Below are positions 41,466 through 49,231 of a DNA stretch of 64,000 nucleotides, in pieces; the first letter of the stretch is position 1; every line of letters begins with the position of its first letter. Both the position numbers and the translations under genes were made by a program. This DNA is from Gp6-AA40 sp963772955 (lineage in GTDB: Bacteria > Acidobacteriota > Vicinamibacteria > Vicinamibacterales > UBA2999). Under the pieces are notes generated by a model that was given only the letters and a program-made list of their open reading frames with translations, did no database searches and was not told the origin of the DNA. The stretch spans positions 248,001-312,000 of the forward strand of contig CAVYZF010000003.1 of assembly GCA_963772955.1 (NCBI GenBank), given 5' to 3'.

Positions 41466-43190
41466 ATGCCGGGATTGATACGCCGGTACATTTTTTCCAC
41501 CGACCATAAGGTCATCGGCCTGCAGTACGGGTTCACCAGCTTGTTCTTCCTGCTGGTCGGCTTCTCACTCGTGATGCTGATCCGCTGGCAGCAGGCGTTC
41601 CCGGCGCAACCCATTCCCCTCGTCGGCGACTGGCTCGGTCAAGCCAATGCGCCAGGCGGCGTTCTTCTTCCAGAGTTCTACAACCAGCTCGGGGCGATGC
41701 ACGGCACCATCATGGTGTTCCTTGGTGTGGTGCCGCTCGCGTTCGGCGCGTTCGGCAACTACGTCGTGCCGTTGCAAATTGGCGCTCCCGACATGGCGTT
41801 TCCGCGGCTGAACATGACGAGCTACTGGCTGTATGCGGCCGGCGGCCTCGTGATGCTCGCGAGCTTTCTCGTTCCTGGTGGCGCAGCCAACAACGGCTGG
41901 ACCTCGTACGCACCGCTCTCCGATCTCGCACCCGGTCACGGTCAGACGCTCTGGCTGATCGGGATGTTGCTCCTCATTTTTTCGTCGCTGCTCGGCGCGA
42001 TCAACTTCATCGCGACGATCGTCCAGTTGCGCGCGCCAGGCATGACGTGGTTCCGGCTGCCCTTCTTCGTCTGGTCGCAGCTCATTACCGCATTCCTGCT
42101 GCTGCTCGCCTTCCCCGCGCTTCAGGCGGCTGCTGTCCTGCAAGGCATGGATCGCGTCGCGAAGACGAGCTTCTTCCTTCCGAGCGGACTCGTCGTCGGA
42201 GGCCAGCCGCTCCAGGTGGCCGGCAGCGGCAACGCGCTTCTCTGGCAGCACCTGTTCTGGTTCCTCGGACATCCCGAAGTCTACGTGCTCATCCTGCCGG
42301 CAATGGGCATCGTCGCCGAAGTCGTGACCAACAACACGCGCAAGCCGCTCTGGGGCTACCGCTTGATGGTCTACTCCGTGTTCGTCCTCGGCTTCCTTTC
42401 GTTCGTCGTCTGGGCCCACCACATGTACCTGACGGGGATGGGAACCGCCATCGGCGCGTTCTTCCAGGCGACGACGATGATCATTTCGATCCCGTCGGTG
42501 ATCATCCTGAGCTCGCTCATCCTGTCGCTTTATGGTGGATCGATCAGGTTCAACACGCCGATGCTCTTTGCGCTCGCCTTCATGCCCATGTTCGGTCTCG
42601 GTGGATTGACGGGCCTGCCGCTCGGCCTGGCCGCAACAGACATCCCGCTGCACGATACCAACTACGTGGTCGCGCACTTTCATTACCTCGTCGCGCCAGG
42701 GACGATCTTCGCGCTCTTCGCCGGCATCTACTACTGGTTCCCGAAGATCACCGGCCGGATGATGAACGAGGCGCTCGGCAAGATCCACTTCGTCGGCTCG
42801 CTGATCTGCATGAACGTCATCTTCCTGCCGATGTTCGTGCAGGGACTCGCCGGCGTGAACCGCAGGCTCTGGGATGGCGGCACCCTCTACACGCACGCGC
42901 AGGCCACGCTGTCGCTGAACGTGCCGATGTCCTACGCGGCGCTCGCGCTCGCGTTCTTCCAGATCTTCTTCATCATCAACCTCGTGTGGAGCATTCGAGC
43001 TGGGCGCACCGCTGGGGCGAACCCGTGGGCGGCGACGACGCTCGAGTGGTCGGCGGCGCCGAGTCCTCCGCGCGAGCACGGCAATTTCGATCGAGTGCCG
43101 CGAGTCGTGCGCGATCCCTACGAATACAGCGCGCCGGGCGCAACGGCAGGCTTCCTGCCGCAGGCCGCGCAAGCGGAAGAGCGGATATGA
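41466..43190 (+). CDS. ctaD: cytochrome c oxidase subunit I
   Basis: 574 residues from the ATG at 41466; the in-frame extension upstream lies in the divergent spacer. Twelve-helix heme-copper oxidase subunit I of the aa3 type in the inner membrane: RRYIFSTDHKVIGLQY at the N-terminus, WFLGHPEVYVLILPAMG (CuB His and cross-linked Tyr) near 268, VWAHHMYLTGM (CuB His pair) and VVAHFHYLVAPGTIFALF (heme axial His residues). Reduces O2 to water and pumps protons. First gene of the operon I-III-IV-small-II; note that subunit II is last, unlike most ctaCDE clusters. Confidence 0.95.
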   Translation: MPGLIRRYIFSTDHKVIGLQYGFTSLFFLLVGFSLVMLIRWQQAFPAQPIPLVGDWLGQANAPGGVLLPEFYNQLGAMHGTIMVFLGVVPLAFGAFGNYVVPLQIGAPDMAFPRLNMTSYWLYAAGGLVMLASFLVPGGAANNGWTSYAPLSDLAPGHGQTLWLIGMLLLIFSSLLGAINFIATIVQLRAPGMTWFRLPFFVWSQLITAFLLLLAFPALQAAAVLQGMDRVAKTSFFLPSGLVVGGQPLQVAGSGNALLWQHLFWFLGHPEVYVLILPAMGIVAEVVTNNTRKPLWGYRLMVYSVFVLGFLSFVVWAHHMYLTGMGTAIGAFFQATTMIISIPSVIILSSLILSLYGGSIRFNTPMLFALAFMPMFGLGGLTGLPLGLAATDIPLHDTNYVVAHFHYLVAPGTIFALFAGIYYWFPKITGRMMNEALGKIHFVGSLICMNVIFLPMFVQGLAGVNRRLWDGGTLYTHAQATLSLNVPMSYAALALAFFQIFFIINLVWSIRAGRTAGANPWAATTLEWSAAPSPPREHGNFDRVPRVVRDPYEYSAPGATAGFLPQAAQAEERI

Positions 43191-43229
43191 GAACGATGCT
43201 CCGCTTCATTGCCACGTTTCCCAAAGCCA

Positions 43230-43304
43230 CGACACACCGAGGCACAGAGGCACAGAGAATTAATTGGTTTGATCCTCGGTGTCTCACTGCCTCTGTGTGT
43301 CGTA
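43230..43304. repeat. word-repeat A, copy 3 (hairpin)
   Basis: Left arm 43230-43257 (cgacacaccgaggcacagag words), right arm 43274-43304 (ctctgtgtgtcgtat end). Words are mixed 'ccgagg' and 'cagagg', so pairing is imperfect. The right arm ends only seven bases before the ATG of subunit III, covering its ribosome-site region. Confidence 0.85.
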
Positions 43305-43311
43305 TTCGCGC

Positions 43312-43932
43312 ATGGGCGCCCACGTAGCCGTGCAAATCCCGTACACCACCGAGGTCAGGCCCGACACCGGACTCACCAACCCCAAACTGGGGGTGTGGCT
43401 GTTCCTGGCATCCGAAGTGATGCTGTTCGGCTCGCTCTTCTCCTCCTACGCGCTCCTGCGCACAGGGGCACCGAGCTGGCCCGATCAGTCATCGATCGTC
43501 AACGTGCCGCTCGCCACGCTCAACACGGTGGTGTTGATTGCGTCGTCGGTGACGATGGTGATGGCGTGGGCGTCGCTTGCACCCGCGGCAGAGGCTGTCG
43601 GCTTACGGAAGTTCCGGCTTTACATGGGACTAACGCTGCTGTGCGGTGCCATCTTCCTCGTCGTCAAGACCATCGAGTACGGCGACAAGTTCTCGCATCA
43701 TCTCTACCCGGCAACGAATAACTTCCTCGGGCTGTATTTCACGATGACGGGCCTCCACGCGATTCACGTCATCGCCGGGATGATCGTCAACGCGTACTTC
43801 CTGGGTCCGGGCACGAAGATGTGGAAGACGGATCCCGAGCGCTTCACCAATCGCATTGAAGTGGCCGGTATCTACTGGCACTTCGTCGACGTGGTGTGGA
43901 TCTTCCTGTTTCCCGTGTTGTATCTGCTCTGA
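43312..43932 (+). CDS. ctaE: cytochrome c oxidase subunit III
   Basis: 206 residues from the ATG at 43312; the longer frame from 43279 is translated from repeat DNA and is rejected. Five to seven-helix subunit III: TNPKLGVWLFLASEVMLFGS, 'LTLLCGAIFLVVKTIEY', FTMTGLHAIHVIAGMIVNAY and VAGIYWHFVDVVWIFLFPVL, all diagnostic. No good ribosome site is possible because the repeat ends just upstream, so translation may depend on coupling or on the hairpin. Confidence 0.93.
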   Translation: MGAHVAVQIPYTTEVRPDTGLTNPKLGVWLFLASEVMLFGSLFSSYALLRTGAPSWPDQSSIVNVPLATLNTVVLIASSVTMVMAWASLAPAAEAVGLRKFRLYMGLTLLCGAIFLVVKTIEYGDKFSHHLYPATNNFLGLYFTMTGLHAIHVIAGMIVNAYFLGPGTKMWKTDPERFTNRIEVAGIYWHFVDVVWIFLFPVLYLL

Positions 43933-43937
43933 AGGCC

Positions 43938-44264
43938 ATGACTCACGACGTTGCCAGGCAGGTAAGAGGGTATCTGATGGTGTTCGGAACGTTGCTCGTC
44001 CTGACGTTCGTGACCGTCGGCGTGTCGTATCTGGATCTGCCTGAGGTCGAAACCGTCGTGGTCGCGCTGATCATTGCAACGACGAAGGCGGCGCTCGTCG
44101 CGATGTTCTTCATGCACCTGAAGGGCGAACGGCCAATGGTGACCTGGCCACTGGCGCTGACGGCGTTCTTGTTCGTCGCATTGCTGGGGTCGCTGCTCGT
44201 GAGCGAATCTGATCACCTGTTCGGGGCGAGATTCCAAGACTCGTTCCAGAGTATTAAGGATTGA
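43938..44264 (+). CDS. ctaF: cytochrome c oxidase subunit IV (prokaryotic)
   Basis: 108 residues from the ATG at 43938, five bases after subunit III. Three transmembrane helices: GYLMVFGTLLVLTFVTVGVS, VVVALIIATTKAALVAMFFM with the family HLKGERP loop, and LTAFLFVALLGSLLVSESDH. The MFFMHLKGE segment is the signature of bacterial subunit IV / CtaF-like proteins that stabilise the oxidase. Confidence 0.9.
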   Translation: MTHDVARQVRGYLMVFGTLLVLTFVTVGVSYLDLPEVETVVVALIIATTKAALVAMFFMHLKGERPMVTWPLALTAFLFVALLGSLLVSESDHLFGARFQDSFQSIKD

Positions 44265-44265
44265 A

Positions 44266-44392
44266 CGATCTTTGATTTATCGATTCGTTGGTGATCGGGG
44301 ATTTTCGATTGATGAATGGATGAAATCGCCAATCTACATTCACCAATCAACAACGATTCAACAATCGAAGATCGACAGATCAACAATTGAGT
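44266..44392. repeat. word-repeat B, copy 1 (AT-rich inverted words)
   Basis: Left part 44266-44330 uses the words gattcgttggtgat, tttgattt and cgattgatgaatggatgaaa. Right part 44331-44392 uses complements (accaatcaacaacgattcaa, caatcgaagatc, gatcaacaattga). Clearly more AT-rich than the genes around it. Same words at 47990-48150. Confidence 0.85.
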
Positions 44393-44397
44393 GATTT

Positions 44398-44610
44398 ATG
44401 GCGTGCCCAGTCTGTTTCGGCGGCGAAGACACGTTGATGCGTGAGAGCCTGAACACCGGCATCGGCGTCCTGATGGGCGTCACCGCGATCGTGCTGGCGT
44501 TTTTCGCGCGATTCATCTTCACGCTCGTGAAACGTTCCCAGCTAGGGGGTCGGGAGTCATTTGTCGAGGACACTCTGCCCGCACGAATCGAGGGTGTCCT
44601 AAACAAATGA
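44398..44610 (+). CDS. small one-helix protein of the oxidase operon
   Basis: 70 residues: an N-terminal MACPVCFGGEDTLMRESLNT (CxxC pair), one transmembrane helix (GVLMGVTAIVLAFFARFIFT) and a short tail. Small 'CPVCFG' membrane proteins occur in other oxidase operons, and I take this as a real member with unknown role, perhaps in assembly. Its last 20 or so residues (from about GGRESFVED) are coded by the inverted repeat at 44546-44621, so the native C-terminus has probably been replaced. Its stop overlaps the start region of subunit II. Confidence 0.6.
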   Translation: MACPVCFGGEDTLMRESLNTGIGVLMGVTAIVLAFFARFIFTLVKRSQLGGRESFVEDTLPARIEGVLNK

Positions 44611-44621
44611 CTCCCGACCCC
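44546..44621. repeat. REP-like long inverted repeat across the ctaC start
   Basis: Arms 44546-44564 (ggggtcgggagtcatttgt) and 44603-44621 are perfect 19-base complements. A nested aggacac/gtgtcct pair lies inside. The left arm codes the tail of the small protein; the right arm holds the ATG (44607) of subunit II. Confidence 0.93.
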
Positions 44622-45368
44622 ATCTTGCACTGGCTCGGACTCCCCGTTGCCGCGTCGGCGCATGCCGGTGAAGTCGACCGGATCATGGCGCTCGTGCACT
44701 GGCTGATGGTCGTGCTCTTCGTCGGCTGGAGCATCTTCTTCGTCTACGTACTGTTCCGCTTCCGGAGTGGCGCACACCCGAAGGCCGATTATCGCGGTGT
44801 GCGTGGAGGCTGGTCGAACTGGGTGGAAGGCGGCGTGCTGATCGCTGAAATCGTACTCCTCGCCTTCTTCTCGATTCCGTTCTGGACCCGGAACGTCGAT
44901 GCCGCGCCGCCACAAGAGACGCAAGCGACGGTCGTGCGCGTGGTCGCGGAGCAGTTCGCGTGGAACGTGCACTACCCGGGCCCGGACGGCGTCTTCGGGC
45001 GCACGGACATCCGACTCGTCTCTCCTGACAACCCGCTGGGCCTCGATCGCGATGAAGCCGTCGGCAAGGACGACCTCGTCGTCAACGGACGCCTCAATCT
45101 GCCAGTCGGCAAACCGGTCATCGTCTATCTCTCGAGCAAGGACGTCATCCACAGCTTCGCGCTGCCGCAGATGCGCGTGAAGCAGGACGCGATTCCCGGC
45201 ATCGTCCAGCCCGTCTGGTTCACGCCAACGAAAACCGGACAGTGGGATATCGCCTGCTCGCAGTTGTGCGGCCTCGGGCACTACCGCATGAAGGGTATCT
45301 ATCAGATCCAGACGCCAGAGGAATATCAGGCCTGGCTCAAGGAAGAGGCGTCATTCCTTACTCAGTAG
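44607..45368 (+). CDS. ctaC: cytochrome c oxidase subunit II
   Basis: 253 residues. Two N-terminal helices (LVHWLMVVLFVGWSIFFVYV and LIAEIVLLAFFSIPFW) precede a periplasmic cupredoxin. The CuA ligands are DIACSQLCGLGHYRMKG (two Cys, His, Met) plus the His in DVIHSFALPQMR; Trp for electron entry lies in QFAWNVHYPG. It accepts electrons from cytochrome c. There is no fused cytochrome c domain. The ATG at 44607 and codons 1-5 (MTPDP) come from the inverted repeat, so the original start may have been elsewhere, e.g. nearer MALVHWL. Confidence 0.93.
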   Translation: MTPDPILHWLGLPVAASAHAGEVDRIMALVHWLMVVLFVGWSIFFVYVLFRFRSGAHPKADYRGVRGGWSNWVEGGVLIAEIVLLAFFSIPFWTRNVDAAPPQETQATVVRVVAEQFAWNVHYPGPDGVFGRTDIRLVSPDNPLGLDRDEAVGKDDLVVNGRLNLPVGKPVIVYLSSKDVIHSFALPQMRVKQDAIPGIVQPVWFTPTKTGQWDIACSQLCGLGHYRMKGIYQIQTPEEYQAWLKEEASFLTQ

Positions 45369-45467
45369 TCGATTCACACGCCTGCACAACCTCCGCGTGC
45401 ACCTGACAAGGAATTAACGAAATCTTCAGTAGCCGGCAGCGCGTGTGCGCCGATACAGTGGAAAAAG

Positions 45468-45836
45468 ATGGCCCACCGAGTCGTACTCATTCTTCTTCTG
45501 TTGATACTCTTCGCCCCGCAACGCTCGTACGCCCAGAGCGCACCCCACGTCCGTTTCCTCGATCCGGTCCTCAAGGAATTGTTCGATGAGGGCATGCAAC
45601 AGTCGCCGCGCCGGCAGATTGCGCTGCTCGCGCACGAACTCCAGCACGCGCTCGAGATCGGCGAGCGCACCGACATCCTCGATGCCGAGGGGATGGAGTC
45701 GCTCTACGAAGAGATTGGCTTCCAGTCTTCCGGCAGCGGATCGCACAAGAGCTACGAGACCGAAGCCGCCATGGCCATTCAGCGCGCCGTTGACGATGAA
45801 CTGGGGCGGGCGGGTCGCGGAGCGAACGCGTATTAA
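45468..45836 (+). CDS. small exported protein with an HExxH motif
   Basis: 122 residues with a signal peptide (MAHRVVLILLLLILFAPQRS, cleavage near SYAQSAP). The mature part of about 95 residues contains ALLAHELQHALEIGE, a zinc-protease-like HExxH, followed by GMESLYEEIGFQSSGSGSHKS. No third zinc ligand is obvious, though downstream Glu residues (YETEAA) could serve. It would be one of the smallest metalloprotease-like domains; a binding rather than catalytic role is also possible. It follows the oxidase operon by 100 bases and is convergent with the cupredoxin gene. Confidence 0.6.
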   Translation: MAHRVVLILLLLILFAPQRSYAQSAPHVRFLDPVLKELFDEGMQQSPRRQIALLAHELQHALEIGERTDILDAEGMESLYEEIGFQSSGSGSHKSYETEAAMAIQRAVDDELGRAGRGANAY

Positions 45837-45840
45837 AATC

Positions 45841-45861
45841 GGGACCCGGGCCCCGGGTCCC
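45841..45861. terminator. GC-rich hairpin between convergent genes
   Basis: Arms gggacccgg (45841-45849) and ccgggtccc (45853-45861), three-base loop, continuing into further cccgggcccg words. It sits between two converging stops (45836 and 45873), a natural place for a bidirectional terminator, but there is no T-run. It may equally be another word-repeat family. Confidence 0.55.
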
Positions 45862-45872
45862 GGGCCCGACGA

Positions 45873-46643
45873 TTACGAAGCTTTATAGCTGAAATCCGCC
45901 TGACCCGCCGCGGTTCCGTCCACGGTCACCGTCTGCGTCTGCAGACCGAACCGTTCGTGCCAGGTTTCGATGGTGTAAGTCCCCGCCGGAAGCCCCTTGA
46001 TCTCGAACGTCCCGTCGTTCTTCGTGACCGCGAAGAACGGGTGCGGGACGATACCACCGTAGGCAGCCATCCAGCCGTGCACGTCGCATCTGAAGGGCAC
46101 CATGATCTCGGACTTGGTGAAGGTCTGCGTGGACTCCATGCCCTTCAGCGGCTGGCCGAAATTGAACTCGGTGTTCTCCTTCGGAACGGCGTGAACGTTG
46201 TGTAAAGTGCCGTCACTGTTGACGATCTTGACCGGCTGCCCGACCTGGGCGCCGAACACGTGCGGCATGTATTTGCAGCCCCTCTGATCGAGCACGATCG
46301 GGGTCGTGGGGGCAGTGAAGGTGCGATCGCCAAGGCCTTCCTTCACGTAGACGAACACGTTCTGCAGGCCGTTACCGGGCCCGACCAGCACAACTTCCGA
46401 CAACGTTGGCCCTTCGGGCATGCAGAGCGGGTCTGACGTCATCCGAATCACCCGCGCTTCCGGTGGGGTGCCTTCGAGCTTGACGCTGCCGCTGATGACG
46501 CTGGCCCCGATTGGCGCTGCCGGTGCCGCGGGCGCCGGTGCCGGCGTCGTGCCACCGCCTTCCGGCTGGGATGGGGCTCCGCCACACGCCACCGCGGCCA
46601 TGGCTGTCACGAACATCAGACAAACGAGAAGGCGCTTCAGCAT
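45873..46643 (-). CDS. cupredoxin/CNA-type lipoprotein
   Basis: 256 residues with a lipoprotein signal (MLKRLLVCLMFVTAMAAVAC) and an Ala/Pro linker. The mature part combines a plastocyanin-like fold, with candidate copper ligands His (TLHNVHAVPKEN), Cys, His and Met (VPFRCDVHGWMAAYG), and a C-terminal carboxypeptidase-regulatory-like sandwich (VTKNDGTFEIKGLPAGTYTI, ETWHERFG). This matches a group of periplasmic copper proteins often found near respiratory genes. Electron transfer or copper supply to the adjacent oxidase is a reasonable inference. Confidence 0.78.
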   Translation of the reverse strand: MLKRLLVCLMFVTAMAAVACGGAPSQPEGGGTTPAPAPAAPAAPIGASVISGSVKLEGTPPEARVIRMTSDPLCMPEGPTLSEVVLVGPGNGLQNVFVYVKEGLGDRTFTAPTTPIVLDQRGCKYMPHVFGAQVGQPVKIVNSDGTLHNVHAVPKENTEFNFGQPLKGMESTQTFTKSEIMVPFRCDVHGWMAAYGGIVPHPFFAVTKNDGTFEIKGLPAGTYTIETWHERFGLQTQTVTVDGTAAGQADFSYKAS

Positions 46644-46713
46644 TCAACTCTCCAGGGAGCTACGAGGACGTGGATTGTCAAACAGCGATCATATCGGAGC
46701 CCCACGCCGGGAT

Positions 46714-46747
46714 GGTAGATAGTGGTTGCCACCCACCACTATCCACC
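46714..46747. repeat. word-repeat I (gatagtggt / accactatc hairpin)
   Basis: Arms gatagtggt (46718-46726) and accactatc (46735-46743), extendable outward to 13 bases with one mismatch (ggtagatagtggt against ccactatccacc). Lies in the 230-base spacer between the cupredoxin lipoprotein and the MetE-like gene. Confidence 0.75.
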
Positions 46748-46873
46748 AACCGAGTTGTAGTGCAATAATCGTCGGCTGCGCGGGCCTTCAGGGCCGGCTC
46801 GCGCTGTCACTGACGGCCGAAAGAGCGGAGCAGGCCCGTCGCTACCGACACGCCTAAATTTACAGAGGGCTAC

Positions 46874-47983
46874 ATGGCAACGAAGATCGTAGACAAACTT
46901 CTACCCACCACGATGGTCGGGTCTTATCCGCGTCCGGCGTGGTACAAGCAGCAGTTGCTCGGCCGTGACATCCGGGTGGCATTCAAGGAAGCGCAGTACG
47001 AAGAGGCGTACAACGACGCCGTCTCAACCGTCATTCGCGATCAGCAGGAAGCCGGCCTGGACATCGTCACCGACGGCAACATGTGGTACGACGATTACGT
47101 TGGCGTGATCGGATCGTTCTGCTGGTACATGTACGAGCGCATCGGTGGCTTCGAGCCGTCGCGCGAACCGCACCCGTCGGTGGTCAATGCGCCGCCGAGC
47201 TCGGGCAAGGAGATCCTCGACGACTGGGGCGGCGTCATCAACAGCGGCCCCGTGTCTCACGGACCCATCCGGCTGGCCGATCTCTACAAGATTGCGGCGA
47301 AGCACACGACGGCGCCGGTCAAGGTCTCCGTCGGCGCGGGCCCCGCGAACCTCGCGTGGCACGTCTACTTCCAGCACTACAAGAACGCGAAGGATCTCAG
47401 CTTCGCGCTGGCGCCGATCTTCAACAAGGAAATGAAGGACCTCGTGGCGGCCGGTGCAAAGTACCTGCAGTTCGAGGATCTGGGCGCCTGGCTGCCGCTC
47501 TTCACGGGCAACAAGGACGACTACAAGTGGATTCGCGAGTCGGTCGAGATGTGCTGCGACGGCGTCGATGCCAAGATCGGGTGGCACTTCTGCTTCGGCA
47601 ATGCCTGGGGCAACGACATCCTGAGCGCGAATTACCCCGAGGGCTATCAGACCGTCCTCCCCTACTTCTTCGGTACAGCCGGCATTGACGAGTTCGTGCT
47701 CGACTACGCGAACCGTGACATGGCGGGCGTCGAGTTCCTGAAGAACCTCCCCGCGAACCAGGGCATCCAGCTCGGCGTCCTCGACATCCGGACCAATGCG
47801 ATCGAGCCGCCGGCGAAGATCGCCGACAGGATCCGGCGCGCAATCAAGTACATCCCGGCCGACAAGGTCACACTCAGCAGCGACTGCGGCATGAAGCCGC
47901 TGGCACGCATGGTCGCGAAGATGAAGCTTCATGCACTGAGCGAGGCTGCTTCGATTGTCCGCAAGGAAGTGGCAGGGGTCTAG
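46874..47983 (+). CDS. MetE-like cobalamin-independent methyltransferase domain protein
   Basis: 369 residues, corresponding to the C-terminal catalytic barrel of cobalamin-independent methionine synthase; the N-terminal half of MetE is absent. Zinc ligands are present: HFCFGN (His, Cys) and LSSDCGMKPLARM (Cys). N-terminal TTMVGSYPRP and DIVTDGNMWYDDYVGVIGSF are characteristic. Such short forms use other methyl donors or act in demethylation. Ribosome site agaggg five bases before the ATG. A 130-base leader upstream (46745-46873) has GC-rich inverted segments of unknown meaning. Confidence 0.85.
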   Translation: MATKIVDKLLPTTMVGSYPRPAWYKQQLLGRDIRVAFKEAQYEEAYNDAVSTVIRDQQEAGLDIVTDGNMWYDDYVGVIGSFCWYMYERIGGFEPSREPHPSVVNAPPSSGKEILDDWGGVINSGPVSHGPIRLADLYKIAAKHTTAPVKVSVGAGPANLAWHVYFQHYKNAKDLSFALAPIFNKEMKDLVAAGAKYLQFEDLGAWLPLFTGNKDDYKWIRESVEMCCDGVDAKIGWHFCFGNAWGNDILSANYPEGYQTVLPYFFGTAGIDEFVLDYANRDMAGVEFLKNLPANQGIQLGVLDIRTNAIEPPAKIADRIRRAIKYIPADKVTLSSDCGMKPLARMVAKMKLHALSEAASIVRKEVAGV

Positions 47984-47989
47984 AGCAGT

Positions 47990-48150
47990 TGGGATTTATC
48001 GATTGGGTGATCTTTGATTCGTTTTTGATTGTTGAGTGTTGATTGACGATTCGTTGGCTGATTGCTGCGAAGCAATTGCAATTCAACGATCAACAGTCGC
48101 CAATCACCAAGGAATCAACCATCAAAGATCGCCAAATCTTCAATTGATTG
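47990..48150. repeat. word-repeat B, copy 2 (AT-rich inverted words)
   Basis: Same words as 44266-44392: left part tttgattgttgagtgttgat and gacgattcgttggctgat; right part caattcaacgatcaacagtc, gccaatcaccaaggaatcaa and ccatcaaagatcgcc. Ends at the ribosome site of the NmrA-like gene. Strong drop in GC relative to the flanks. Confidence 0.85.
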
Positions 48151-48160
48151 AGGTTTGAAA

Positions 48161-49135
48161 ATGGCTGACAAGAAGATCATCGCAGTAACAGGAGCCACCG
48201 GGTCACAGGGTGGCGGGCTCGTGCGCGCAATCCTTGGCGATCCAAACGGCGGCTTTGCCGCCCGTGCGATCACGCGCGACGCGAGCAAGGACAAGTCCAA
48301 GGCGTTGGCGGCGGCCGGCGCGGAAGTCGTGAGCGGCGATCTCGACGACGTCGAGAGCCTGAAAAAGGCATTCGCGGGCGCGCACGGCGTCTACGCGGTC
48401 ACCAACTTCTGGGAGCACTTCTCGGGTGAGAAGGAGATCCAGCAGGCGAAGAACATCGCCGAGGCCGCCAGGGCGGCCGGCGTGAAGCACGTCATCTGGT
48501 CAACGCTGGAAGACACGCGCAAGCTGATGTCGGCCGACGACACGCGCATGCCGATCCTGCAGGGCAAGTATCGCGTGCCGCACTTCGACGCGAAGGCCGA
48601 CGCCAACGCGGCGTTCAGCGGTCTGCCGACGACCTTCCTGGTGACGTCGTTCTACTGGGACAACTTCTACCTGTTCGGGCTGGCGCCGAAGAAGGACGAC
48701 AAGGGCGTCTACAGCTGGACGTTCCCGATGGGCGAAGCCAAGTTGCCCGGCATCGCGGCCGAAGACATCGGCAAGGTCGCCTACGGCATCTTCAAGGCGG
48801 GCTCCGAGTACGTCGGCAAGACCGTTGGCATCGCGGGTGAGAGCCTGAGCTTCCAGGAGATGAGCAAGAGACTCGAAAAAGGTCTCGGCATCTCGCCGGT
48901 GCAGTTCAACCCGGTTGATGCGAACGTGTTCCGCGGCTTCGGGTTCCCCGGCGCCGACGAATACGGCAACATGTTCCAGGTCTATCGCGACTTCGAGAAG
49001 GAAGTGAACGCGGCACGCAGCATCGACTTGTCGCGGAAGCTCAACCCGTCGCTCCAGAGCTTCGATCAGTGGCTCGCGGGTAAGAAGTCGGCAGTCCTCG
49101 CGGCGGCCAATCCAGCGCCTGCGACGACGGCTTAA
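48161..49135 (+). CDS. NmrA-like NAD(P)-binding protein
   Basis: 324 residues from the ATG at 48161 (gagg seven bases upstream). An atypical short-chain dehydrogenase of the NmrA/HSCARG kind: nucleotide motif IAVTGATGSQGGGLVRAIL, then DASKDKSKALAAAGAEVVSG, DDVESLKKAFAGAHGVYAVT and HVIWSTLEDTRKL. The usual active-site Tyr-Lys pair is not evident, as in redox-sensing NmrA proteins. Either a redox sensor or a quinone/aldehyde reductase. It stands alone between two repeats. Confidence 0.85.
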   Translation: MADKKIIAVTGATGSQGGGLVRAILGDPNGGFAARAITRDASKDKSKALAAAGAEVVSGDLDDVESLKKAFAGAHGVYAVTNFWEHFSGEKEIQQAKNIAEAARAAGVKHVIWSTLEDTRKLMSADDTRMPILQGKYRVPHFDAKADANAAFSGLPTTFLVTSFYWDNFYLFGLAPKKDDKGVYSWTFPMGEAKLPGIAAEDIGKVAYGIFKAGSEYVGKTVGIAGESLSFQEMSKRLEKGLGISPVQFNPVDANVFRGFGFPGADEYGNMFQVYRDFEKEVNAARSIDLSRKLNPSLQSFDQWLAGKKSAVLAAANPAPATTA

Positions 49136-49152
49136 CGACGTTTGATGACCAG

Positions 49153-49186
49153 GACACACCGAGGCACTGAGGGCCTCGGTGTGACG
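49153..49186. repeat. word-repeat A, copy 4 (short hairpin)
   Basis: Arms cacaccgaggc (49155-49165) and gcctcggtgtg (49173-49183), 11 perfect base pairs, seven-base loop, followed by the common end acgtaatc. A minimal version of the 19466-19540 repeat, downstream of the NmrA-like gene. Confidence 0.88.
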
Positions 49187-49231
49187 TAATCACGTATCCG
49201 CGCTTCCTTCCTCCCGCATACAATCTCCCGC

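Noticed and set aside
43279..43311. Longer N-terminus for oxidase subunit III
   Set aside because: These codons are word-repeat DNA; the ATG at 43312 matches the family N-terminus.
46745..46873. A named riboswitch
   Set aside because: No match to known consensus elements that I could see; kept only as a structured-leader observation.
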